A DNA stretch of 64,000 nt, taken from assembly GCF_000006565.2 (NCBI RefSeq), contig NC_031477.1:1706043-1770042 (forward strand), read 5' to 3'. A program made the translations under genes and the position numbers. Positions 11,701 to 22,728 of this stretch are shown here, in pieces; within the stretch, counting starts at the first letter, position 1; the number at the start of each line of letters is the position of its first letter. The notes beneath the pieces are model-generated. The model did no database searches. It was not told the origin of the DNA and was given only the letters and a program-made list of their open reading frames with translations. Source of the DNA: Toxoplasma gondii ME49. Lineage: Eukaryota; Apicomplexa; Conoidasida; Eucoccidiorida; Sarcocystidae.

Positions 11701-14700
11701 GTGCAAGAGAGGAACAGGAGACGAGAGCTACAGGCGAAGGAAAGGACGGAGGGGAAGAAGAAGTCGGCGATTCTCGGAGGAGCATCGAGAGCGAGTCGGA
11801 GGAGACAGGAGGCTCGAATTCGAGGGAAGAGATCACATCCTGTCCCGCATACACGATTCAGACATCACCGGATCTCCAGGTGTCTCCTGAAGAGACCGAC
11901 GACCGTCACCTCTCTTCGTCTTGGGAGTCTCCTAGTCGCCCTGAGAAGGGCGTCTCTGGGGACGATCTCGTCGGGAGTTCCTCTTCCCTTACAGAGGGAA
12001 CAGAGGACTTTTTCAGCCTCGTTTCATCCGGATTTCTGCCTTGCTCTTTTCAACCGCCCACCCCATCTCCGGCGTTTCTAGCGGCTCTCCAAGACTCCCC
12101 TCCGGCCGCCGCCGATGGCTCTGGCGCAGTTTCGTCGTCCGCTTTGCCTCTGCCTGCTCCTTCGCCTCTCGTCTCTCCTTCCTGTCTCCACACACAGGCT
12201 CTCGAACGCCTCGGACGGGGGACCGACGAAGGACGAGAAGAGAGTGGCGAGGAGAACGGAGGTGGAAACACTGCGGAGATCGATGCAGAGAACGACTCAG
12301 AGAATAATGCACCGAACGGAGGAGAGGGAGAGAAGGAAAACAGGATAGAGGGAGTGAGGTCGCCGCGTCGAAGCGCCGCTGAGCCTGGGCGGCTCAGAGG
12401 GCCGAACGATGGCGCTGCATTCGGTGCAGGAGTGAATCCAGGAGAGTACATGCAAGTGCAGGCCTCCTCTGGAGGTGAAGCCGAGCGCCGCGAAAGCAGG
12501 GGGAGGACAACTTCACAAGGGGCAACTCGAGAGAGACGCGAGACAGCCGAGGGGCGCTCTTCAGCGTTCAGAGAAAGAGGCAAGAACAGCTCAAGAGGAA
12601 GCGATAGCGAAAGCAGCCGAGACCGCGAGAAACGATGGAGAACTGAGAGAAGAGACAGCACTTGCTCGCGGGCGGCCTCTGCAGGTCTACACCGAAAAAA
12701 AGAGGAACAAGAGGAGGAGCAAGAAGAGCGAGAAGAAGAGAAAGACGAAGAATGCGTTGAGACAGACCTCATGAGTCCGAAAATAGCAGCAGGGGCATTA
12801 ACCGTTTCGCACATCTGTGCATCTCTGGAGACAAGGAGCTCGAGACAAGAAGACATGTCCGAGGGAAGTGCATCGCGACAAAGAGACGAGAACGGAGTCT
12901 CTTGCGATCAGGATGTTCGCTGCTTGAGAGAGACTTTGGGGACAGACTCCACAAGCCCAGTTCCAGTGTCTCCGGCGTCTCCTTTCTCGATTGCGACTCG
13001 CTCGGCCTCTGCTGCTGATCCTTCCTCTGACACCTCGAGTTCAGTCCGTCTCTCTGGGCCTCTTTTACCGACGACTTCTGCATCTGTGGGAGGCCTGTGT
13101 TCTTCCACTTCGTCTGATTCGGTGCCTCGAACTGCTTCTGCGCCAGGGCTTTGTTCACCTCTTTCTTCCTCTGCTCCTTCCTGCTGCAGACCATCTGCTG
13201 CCTCTTCGTCTGCGTTTTCTTCGCTTTCTTCTCCTCTTCATTTGTCCGGGTCCGCGCGAGGGACCGCTTCGGCAGAGCAGGGGTGTGAGACGCCGCGACC
13301 GCCCTATTTGTCTTCTCCCGCGAAGAAGCGAAAGGGTGCAGAGTTTCCGCCGTCTGACTCGGATACGGCAAAGCCTTCCTTCGGCCTGAGGCCGTCCCCG
13401 GCTTCGCGATCTCCTCTGTGTTCTGCGCGGGGAGAACTGGAGAGAGAGTCTGCAAACGCGAGGGGAGAGACCGCGTCGGACTGGGAGGCGCAGGCGTTCC
13501 AGAGTCCGCTGACTCCCGTCGTGTTCGCGGCTTCTTCAGAGGCAGCTCCTCGCTCGCCCGGAGAGAAGAGAGAGAAGGAGAGGCAGACGCGCGCGCTGTG
13601 CGAGGCTCCAGTGCTCGTTCTCAGCGACGAAGAGGAAGAGTCGCTGGGGACTCGCGGCGTCTCTCCGCTCGCTCCGCGCCCCTCCGAGGATATGACGGGA
13701 GCTTCGCGAGAAGAGAAGGCTGCACAGAGGCTGGCAGGCGTCCGCGGCGAGCACGCAGACGAGACGCGGGGAGTGGAAGACGTCCAGGGCGCGGTGCCGG
13801 AGAGAGAAAGCGACCGCGAAGAGAGAGTGGAGGAGCGAGAAGGCGATTCGACGGAGGAACAAAGTCTGGAAAGAGACGCAGACGAGAGAAGGGAGCAGAA
13901 AACGGCGCGAGAGGAGAGGTGGAGAGGTCTCGAGAGAAACGAACCAGTCGAGGTAGAACCGGCCCTAGGAGTGGAGGAAGACAAATGCGGTGTAGGAACG
14001 GCCTTGTGTGAGAACAAGTCCGCAAAGAGTCCGGCGAAGGCAGAGAGGTGGCATCTGTCCAAAGGTGAGGCATGAAGTCTTCTGTGACGATATCCTGCAA
14101 AACCACAGGCGACGCGCCGCTGCGGGGAATTTTGCGAGTCTTCTTGGGGTGTTGGCGCTCCTGCTTCTTGTGAGTTTCCTCTGTCGATCTTGACTTCAGC
14201 GGCCGATAACACAGTCCGCGTGACCTGCAGAATGCCCTTGTGCTGTTTGTTTCTTTTCTTTTTCGGATCTCTCTCTTCTCCCCATCTCTCTTGTTGCCTC
14301 ACTTGGCTCTTCCTCAGTTTCTTAGTTGCACGTTCTTCGCCGGAGGTGTCTCTTGTTCGTCTTTTACTGAGGACCCTTTTGTCTCCCTGTTGTCTTGTTC
14401 GACTTGCACTGCGAGAGTCGAAGCGCCGCCTCCGCTGCGGCGAAGAAGGTTGCCTTTTCCTGTGTGTTTCTTCTTGCCAAGGCAACACCAGATGTCGAGC
14501 GTCTCGTTTCTTCTTTTCAGAGGACCAGAAGACTCTGGCGGCGCTGCTGCAGCGACTCGGCAGACCGCGAGCGAGCGACGGAGAGGTGCTCCTTCACCGT
14601 GCTGGCATCCCTCTCACTGTGTACGTGAAGGAGCGGCAAAAGGGGAATGGAGTGACAGAGAACGCAGAAGAAAAAGAACGCAACCTCCCGAAGAAGAGGA

Positions 14701-17700
14701 GGAACAACCAACGCAACGGCCGCGGCGGGAGAGAGACACACAAAGGCCGACGAAGCCTGAAAGCAAAGAAGAAGAAATGGAAGGAGAAGAAGGAATGAAA
14801 GGAAAGGACGAAAAGAACGGGCGGTGCTGAAGAAAGAGAAATGACCGTAGAGAAATAACGCAGATGAGTGTAGGACACTAAGAATGGATAAGGGACGTAT
14901 CATTTTGGGAGACAAGAAGATCTTTCTTTTTTGCGTTTCTCCAGGAAAAGCCTAAGGGGCTTGTTACCTGGTGGTCTCCTCGACGACGAAGTTATCAATC
15001 TCTACATGGTTCTTCTTCAAGAAAGAAGTGATCGCAGCGTCCGCAGATCGCAGAGCGGAGCCTCGTACGTCTCCCTTTTCACTTGTTTCTCGCCCACCCA
15101 GGGATTTTCGTTTGCTTCCCTCTCTCCGTCGCGTTCGTGTCTCCTAGAGTTCCTGCTTTGAAAAAACTTTTTCGCGTATGCGTTGACCACGAGAACGCAC
15201 AGACGCAGATGCGTCGCCGTTTCTCTTACACGCAGATGCACATATCTGTATGCATGATCGCGCCTTTCTTGGTGGAGACCTCTTTCTTGCTTATCTCTGC
15301 AGCTGGCACCTGGACAAACTGATTTGAATGAACATGCGTGAGTACAGTCACGCAAGTTCATCTTCCTCTGATCTCCATCTATCTGCACGCAGGTGTCTAT
15401 GTGTGTGTGTGTATATTGTCGAGTGTACCTGTACGTCGATAGGTACATCCGTCTCTGGAGAGAAGAGGCAGACGACGCCCGAGAAGGCGTCAGTTTCTCC
15501 TCTCTTCCTGTCCACTCTTCGTTTGTCGCTTCTTCTTTTTTCAGATCTTCGCCACCTCTCCGATGCCAGTTTTTCCCCTCTCACTTTTACGCAAGTCTGC
15601 GGAAAGGCGGCTTTGACAGTGTGCGGGTAAGCGAGGAATGCCCTGGGCAATTTTCGGTTGTGACTCTGCACAAGGTGCTTGAGTGTCGCGCTCCACGTTG
15701 GTACCCCCGCAGACTTCAAAGAAAAAACTTATCTGAAGTGCATCGTCAATCCTGTGGCTTTGCTATCTGCTTTTCCATCGAAAACTGGTCTGGGGATTTT
15801 CTCACAGGGGCCTGAGAGTGACTTCCAAAGCTCGTGTATTGTAACTCTCCTCTGATGAGCGTCTTCTCCCCCCTCCTCCCCTTCTTCTTTTCGGTGGCTC
15901 TTCCTCGCCATCTGACATTAACTCTTGCTGTCTCTCTTCCTTGCCTTCCATTTCTCTCTCTCTCTCCGTGTCTGCTTTCCTCGCTCTCTGCTTCCTTTCG
16001 ACGTCTGTCTGTCTTTCTCTCTTCCTCTCTTTCCTCTCTTCGCCTCTCTTGCTCCTTCTCTCTCACCTTTGTTTCTTCCTTCTGTCTCTGTCTCTCTTGT
16101 GTCTTTCTCGCCTCTCTCCGCCTCGCGCTTTTTCGCTGTCTGTGTTTCTCCGTGTGCCTGGCCGTGCTTCCTTTTCCCGCAGGGATCGTTGTCCTCGATT
16201 CGTCTCTTTCTCTTGTCTTTGCAGCGGTGGACCCTTCGCAAGAAAGTTGATATTTTCCGGCAAGACGTCTTGATTTTTCCTCTCCACGTTGTCGCGGAAA
16301 CGCACTGGGCTCTTGGCGTCGTCAACTTCAGGTAAAACAGCAAATTCGAAACTGCGCGAGTCTCCACTAAGAATTTTTCGCCGACACTACGACGTATTCC
16401 TAGTGCGAACAACACAAACGTCTCTCGACACTGAGATTCTGCTATCACAGGGACTCTCTCTGATGCTGTTCCGGTCGATCTCCTCCTCGTTGTCCTCTCT
16501 TGCGTCTCCCTGTTTCTTCCCTCGTTCTTCTCCCTCTTGCTTGTTCTCTTTCCGCCTGCTGCGGTTTCTCTTCTTCTCTCCTTGATTGCTCTTTCTCCTC
16601 TCGCTTCTTGGTCTTTTTTCTGTCATCGTTTGTATTTCCTTTCGTTTTTCCCTTCCGTGCAGAGATGACACGCTGGAGTACTACGACTCTCTGGACTACC
16701 AAGAAGAAGGTCGCGAGTGAGAGTTACGCAGAACGAACGAAGGAGACGCTGTTGAAGCTCGGATCTCTGTCTGTGTTGTTTGCATTGCCCTGTAGTCCCT
16801 GTGTGGATCTGTATCTCGCGCACAGCTAGCTCGCTCTGCCTCTCTGCATCGTTCTGTCTCCACCTTTCTCTCTCTGTGCTTCGTTGTCTGCGTCCCTCTG
16901 CCATTCTTTGTGTACTTTTTTCTCTTCCTCTCGGATCTTTCTCTGCTTCTCTTTGTCTCTCTGTGTCTGCCTTTCCTTCTCTCGTTTTCTCGCCAATTGC
17001 ACTGGTATGGTGTATCTGATGCATCTGCTTCCAGGTGTGATGGAAGGCACATGAGAGAGAACAGGCAGTCTGAACACCCAAGCATTTGCGACGATTTGTC
17101 GGATGTCTCCGAGGGAATGTGACTGAGAAATGCAGGGAAGAAATCCTGCTTCTTTGCCTGGAGAACTCTTGCGCATTTTCTTTCCAGATTTGGAGAAAGA
17201 ATTAGAGAGTACTTGCGCCGCGAACACCTCGACAAGAAACGACGTCCCTTCGCTGCAGAAACTCGTCTCAAGCCTCTCGTGGTGAGGTCCCCAGACGTAC
17301 AGGGAGTTCGAAAAGACAGCGGTTCAACATACATATATATACATATATAAATGTATATTTCCATTCATGTCTATCACGCACACAGCCGATGAATAGACTC
17401 CCATATATACATCTATGGTATATGCGCAAAATTGAAGGTGCATGTGTGGCCAGGTAGATATGCGTAGGCACACAGAGGCATTGTCAAATAAATGCAAGTA
17501 CAATACTATGTTGTATAAATAGTAAGTATGTATATATATATATATATGCATACACCTGTACAAATCATTCCGTACACGAAAGTATAGATAAAATATGTGT
17601 ATATATATTTAGATGTCTACGTGTGGAATGGATGGTTATCCGCTTGGCATCGACAGATTTTCTTCCGAACGCATGCATAAGATGGCTTTCCAGAGAGGCT

Positions 17701-18212
17701 GCAAAGGCGCGACTTCCGTCCTCCACATCTCGTGTGTGCTCCGCACAGAAGGGACGCTTGATTGAATTAGCATCAGCACCCCCCTTCATTCGTCTGGTTT
17801 TTGATAACTTAAGAAGTTGCATGCGAACACAGTGTATATCCGTTCCTCGATTTGTCTAATCGAGGAACTGCGTGTCAACAAATCACCTCCACTTCTATTG
17901 TTTTTCTGTGCAGAAGAGAGTTCCTTGCCAAGAGAATTCGTCAGACTGCGGAGTCTTCTGTTGCCAATTCGCGGAGCACCTTGGAGCAGCGCGTCTCGCC
18001 TTTGATTTCACCCAGGCAGACATCACGTCTCTGCGCTACAAAATGGTATGTCCTCGAAGTCTCCCTTTTCTCCAAAACCGAGCTGCTCAGAAACAGCGCT
18101 ACCAGGCTCACCGATTCGGGGTCCACAAACGAGGACGGAGACTCAGCTGTGTCCAAAATGCATGCACGCATGTGTAAACAGATGTAAAGATGTGTCTGCA
18201 TGTGGGTGCACG

Positions 18213-18249
<37 letters not shown>

Positions 18250-18260
18250 GTATATATACG

Positions 18261-18294
<34 letters not shown>

Positions 18295-18997
18295 TATGTG
18301 CATATATTCATGTATATGTGCATCGATGTACATCTGCATCGATTTGGACATACCAGCGTACACACAACATGCGTGTGTACACGCGTTTACATGTCTGCAT
18401 GCACAAAGACATACCTGGATATATGCAGACAGATCTGCAGATAAATCTCTCTCTCTCTATGTATATATATATATATATTTATGTCGGTGTGTGTATTTAT
18501 TGACACGGGGTGTGTTTGTGTGTGAGGGCAAGAGTATGCGAGCGTTTTTGTGTGGCATCTGTCTCTCCTCGGGAAGTCTGTTGTCTTGTTATGAGGGTAT
18601 TGTCTCGGTGTTCGTACGCGCGCATTTTTTATCTAGTTTTATCAGCGACGCGCGTCTGGTGGAGAGAGCGTGAGGTCTAATGAGGGAAGAGAAATGTTCT
18701 TTTCCCTGGCCCGCGACTTTGGGGTAAATTCCACTCTGTGTCCTTTCTTTTGCCTAGAGATTTTCGTTGTTTTTCTCCTGTGTGCTGTGGGTTTCTTTCT
18801 CTTGTCTTTTCTGCTAGTTTTCGCCCCATCTGCGTGGTGGGGTTCGTGTGTTTTTTCTCTCTTTTTAGGCATTTTTATTGTTTTCTTGGGAGGTTCGTCC
18901 TGTGTCTTCGTTCTTCGCGTGCTCTCGCATATTTCCTGGTCCGTCTCCCCTGCTCTTTCCTCAGATGCTTCAGCTCTGCCAGACCTACGTCGCCTGA
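5703..18997 (+). CDS. Ulp1/SENP1-family SUMO-specific cysteine protease, nine exons
   Basis: Predicted to process SUMO precursors and remove SUMO from proteins, probably in the nucleus. Exons I assemble: 5703-14064, 14521-14620, 14945-15064, 15545-15626, 16225-16331, 16663-16716, 17188-17281, 17914-18045, 18965-18997; phases all agree and give about 3027 residues. The ATG at 5703 has A at -3; the frame upstream opens only with TTG. Residues 1-2787 are low-complexity and highly charged (RE, EEE, SSS runs), with a PAKKRKG nuclear-signal-like motif near residue 2539 and a SUMO-interaction-like [10 protein letters not shown] near 2637. The C-terminal peptidase C48 domain carries His in ETHWAL (16303), Asp in YYDSLD (16685), oxyanion Gln in VPCQEN (17929) and Cys in SDCGVF (17947). 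Spacing follows SENP1/Ulp1, including [11 protein letters not shown] and the final RYKM helix. Odd: the usual WLND motif reads LLDD. The family is certain; the orthologue among coccidian SENPs is not. Confidence 0.93.
17531..17547 (+). repeat. (TA)n microsatellite in Ulp1 intron 7
   Basis: A 17-base TA run lies in a wider AT-rich stretch (about 17330-17610) inside the intron between exons 17188-17281 and 17914-18045. Small YIYIY-like reading frames across it are artefacts of the repeat. Confidence 0.85.
18213..18298 (+). repeat. Interrupted (TA)n array in Ulp1 intron 8
   Basis: About 86 bases of alternating TA, broken at intervals by single G or CG steps (TATG, TACGTA), lie in the last intron. 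A second run, 18462-18478, follows a CT repeat. The regular interruptions suggest an old, partly decayed microsatellite. Confidence 0.9.
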
Positions 18998-20806
18998 GAG
19001 CGGAAGATGTCGACGACCATTCTCTCTCTCGTGCACGCTCCTCTTCTTCATAGTCGTTTTGTGTGACTTTCGAAAGACGGCAAGAGAAGAACGTTTAGTT
19101 GACTGGGTGCCGCAGTCGCCGAGGAGACAACAAGACGCATGTTCTTCTCCTCCTGCATTCTCTGTGTGTCTCGGATCTCTCTCGCTGCGGTTGCTTCTCG
19201 GCTTTTCGGATCGCTCTCGCAGCCCTGTGAAGGAAAGCGGATTTCTGTGTCTGTTTTCCTTCTTTTTTCGTCGCAAGGGAATTTTCAAAGAAGTTCACAG
19301 AGAAATGGGGGGTGTCTCACCCGCCCTTGTGTGCGCAACTTGCGTTTCTTGGTGTCTTTCTAGAAAAGAAGACAGGCCGTGAGAGGCCGCCTACGTTTGG
19401 GGCATCTGCATCTGTTTAAAGGGAAAGCACTTGAGACACCTGCTTCTTAAAATTGATAAAGCGGTCGCCATTCTGTTTCTCCAGCTCCTCTCTTCAACTT
19501 CTAAATGGACTTCTTACGAAAGCGGGTGCCTGTTTCCGCGGGACTCCTCTTAGCTCACCGCTCCTCGCAGCGCAGAACGAAAACGGCGAGGCATGCACTC
19601 AAAGCTATGCAAAGCCTTCTCGCGAGCACGGCACTAGAAAGCTGCACATTTTCCATGAGTGGAGGTCCCCAAGACACCACCGACAGAGAAAAATGAATGA
19701 AGCGTACCCCGTGCTTTCTCGCTTGTCACCACACATTTTTCAAAGCGACAACTGCGCATTTCTCTCTCCTCTCCTGCAAAGTGAAAGAGATCGACTCCAG
19801 AAGCGAGGTCGCAAGTCTCCTCTCTTCCTTTGCTGCGGATTTCGCAACCTCTCGAGGTGCAGTACTTTAGAGAACAGCGTCCACCGCGTAGAGCAGAACT
19901 ACGCTTCGTAAAAGAAGTGAAGATGCGGAGAACTGGGATCCACCACTCTTTCAGGTTTTGCGACAAGGAGTCTTGCCAAGCAAGTGCTCTGAGGGTCGTC
20001 TGATGGGGAGGAGAGACGCGGTAGCGGGGCGTAGCTTCTGTTTCGGTTCCTCTCGCCGCCTTCCGGTGTACCCGGAGAGCGCCCGACTGCAAAAGAAAAC
20101 GGAAATCGAGAGAAAAACGAGCAGAGATCGAGAGGTCCTGGAACAAAAAGCCCCAGAAGAAACTCAACCTGTTGAGTGCTTCAAGTGCAGCGGTTTCTGC
20201 AGAGTGTGTACAAGGGAAAATCAGCATTTGCGTGTAGGTCACACAGAAGTCAGGGTACTTTGGTAGTGTCCTCTCTACTTTGTCTATGCTCGAAATCTGA
20301 GTCGGCCTCTCTGTTTCTGTGCGCCCCGAGAGTGTGTGTCGAGCACCCCACTATATGCCTGTCGACCGAAGAGGAAGGCTTCATTTCCGACATGCCTGGG
20401 ACCGTGGGTGGGCCATGGACCTCCACAATTTGCCTGCGAGTACGAGGGAACATCTCTGTGTCTCTTCTCTGCGGAGACAGCTTGAAGTGCGAGGGCACTC
20501 TGGAAAGCCGTCCGAGTACAGGAAAAGTAAATCAAACACCCGGGAAGACAAGAGACCGGCTGCAGCCCTGCCATCCCCGTCACACTCCGATGACCTGCGA
20601 GTCGACGAAAATGGATTCTCTCGAGTTTCTCTGACGAAAAACGCGATTGTCGAGTACCGCAGCAAATTCCAGCATTTGATCTTAGTCACGTCGTCGAGTC
20701 GTGACACACTACGGTGCCCACCTCTACTGTGTTTGTAAGTATATACATATATATATATATATATATATGTGCGTCCTCATTTCCTTTTCTCAATAGTATG
20801 CATATT

Positions 20807-20810
<4 letters not shown>

Positions 20811-20853
<43 letters not shown>
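20811..20853 (+). repeat. Perfect (TA)n array, 43 bases
   Basis: This is the longest uninterrupted TA run in the window. It is flanked by TTGCA on the left and TGCATAG on the right. Neighbouring TA runs lie at 20746-20768 and 20996-21023. Confidence 0.92.
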
Positions 20854-20856
<3 letters not shown>

Positions 20857-20995
20857 TAGACTGGACTGCGTCGCTTCTTGTGGCGTGGAGGGAAATGGTG
20901 GTGGGCAATAAACAAACAGAAAGACCTATCTATACATATGAATCTGTTTTTGATACCATCTCTTCAAGCCTTCCTAGGTATAAATCTGTCTGCCG

Positions 20996-21026
<31 letters not shown>

Positions 21027-21625
21027 GCTGGAGTCGTTGAAGTTCCGCGTGCATACGACTTCGTTTTTCGTGTCGAAGAGTCGACGGAGCGGTTGCACCA
21101 CAGAGATTTCGTCTGGTCCGCATCATTCCCCTACCAAAAAAAAATCCTCGTTCTCTCCCGCACCCTTCCTCACACAGACATGGTCGCTCGATCCGTCTCT
21201 TCTCCCTTTTTGTCGAACACGATTGTTCTCACGTCACCCTCTTTCTCCCGCTTCCAATTATTTGTTCGTTCTTCTTCCTCCCCCGACTTCCTGTCATTCT
21301 CGCGTTATTCCTTCTGTCCTGGCACCAGCGAGCCACAACATGCGGTGAAGACACAGGACGTACAGGGGAGCTACCCCTCTCGCCTCGCCTCTCGCAGTCT
21401 CCTTTCCACAGGCCGGGCGAAGAAACACAGCCTTTGTCGAAACGGTCTCTAAACGAAAGATCAACTTCTTGAAAACCTTCCCCGCTCTTGGCCCAAACTC
21501 GCAGAAACCACTGTCTCTATAAACAGACCACCACGTAGAAACAATCGCAACTGTACATGTATGCATGCATTAATACGCACAACATATATACTTACATAAT
21601 TACATGCACATCTATATTCATATTC

Positions 21626-21713
21626 ATATATATATATATATATACATATATATACGAATATAGATATACATGCGTATTAATATACATACAAATATATATA
21701 TATATATATATAT
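21626..21713 (+). repeat. AT-rich cluster with two (TA)n runs
   Basis: TA runs at 21626-21644 and 21692-21713 are separated by irregular ATAC/GAATA sequence. The cluster lies in the 3' spacer between the Ulp1 and ARMC1-like genes. Confidence 0.85.
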
Positions 21714-22728
21714 GTATATGCAGATAAAAATGCATGTGTGTTTTTATGGTATAAGTGACCTCTGAGTGTCAGTAGGTAAACCGAGATGGGAGAGAGGGCC
21801 TGGGATGTCAGCTCGCTGGAGCGTTGAGATTCTTTGTTCGTGAAAGAAACAATGTCCTGTAGAAGCCTATCCGGACTGTAACATAGCTGGGTCGCGTTTG
21901 CGTTTCATGGGGAGGGAAGAAAGACCTCGATTCACCACCTTCGCCATTTCCTTCTTCCTCTCAGGTATCTCCGTCTCGAGTTCCGCAAGGATCGCGCCTT
22001 CGTTCTTGACTTCGATCTCGTTTTTTAGGTCCCCTTTACATAATCTTTTTCAGGTTTCCTCCAAGACTTCACGGGTGCTTGAGACAACCGTCTGTTATCT
22101 GCTCTTGCCCGTACGCGTCGAGGCCTGGCTCAACTTCTGTCTGGAGAGACAGCCACTGCTCTGTGGCGCATCTCACTCTTTTTCTCTCTCCAACTTCCCT
22201 GTCCTTGTCGACTCAGACCTGGAGAGCGTTCTGAGAGGCCAACTGGAAACTCACCAAAATCGAACCTTTCCGATGTTCCCCAAGACCCTGTCGAGCACTG
22301 TCTGCGACTCCAGTTGCTTCAGACGCTCTGCTGCCTTTTTCTCTTTTTCTCTCTTGAGTCTCGTAGCCAGTTCTGGATCGTCTTCGTACGGCAAAATGCT
22401 ACTGCCCAGAAAGCGAGACTGCGCTGACGCAAGACAGAGACAATGGTCCGCAGAAGCCGCATGTCACATTTGGTGGAGACAAGTCCAGAAATGCAGAACG
22501 TTTTGTGCAAATCCACGCAAAGCCGCGAACCAGTGGAAGAAAGACGAAGGACCCCGTACCGACTCATGTCCCTGTGTGCGTCTTTTTTTCTGAACAACGG
22601 TCAACAGACGCAGATGAAAAAACCCTCGCCACATGACACACATACGTTCCTACAAACACCAAAATACATATACATACAAATGTAAACGATTTTCTTTCGA
22701 GCTCCATTTACACATGTTAGGCTTTGTT

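Larger units (their letters stand above)
18998..22728. other. Spacer between the Ulp1 and ARMC1-like stop codons
   Basis: The flanking genes converge here, so this should hold both 3' untranslated regions. I see no firm gene. Contents: several (TA)n arrays (20746-20768, 20811-20853, 20996-21023, 21626-21644, 21692-21713) and one exon-like stretch at about 21966-22029. That stretch has a strong acceptor (CCTTCTTCCTCTCAG) followed by twenty codons with coding-like usage and a TAG, but I could not join it to any upstream exon. Confidence 0.5.

Noticed and set aside
18108..18673. Tyr/Ile-rich frames over the (TA)n arrays
   Set aside because: Pure repeat translation inside an intron and the spacer beside it.
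19958..20266. Cys cluster CFKCSGFCRVC in a spacer frame
   Set aside because: Only one cluster, non-ATG start, and codon usage unlike the true exons; nothing else supports a gene.
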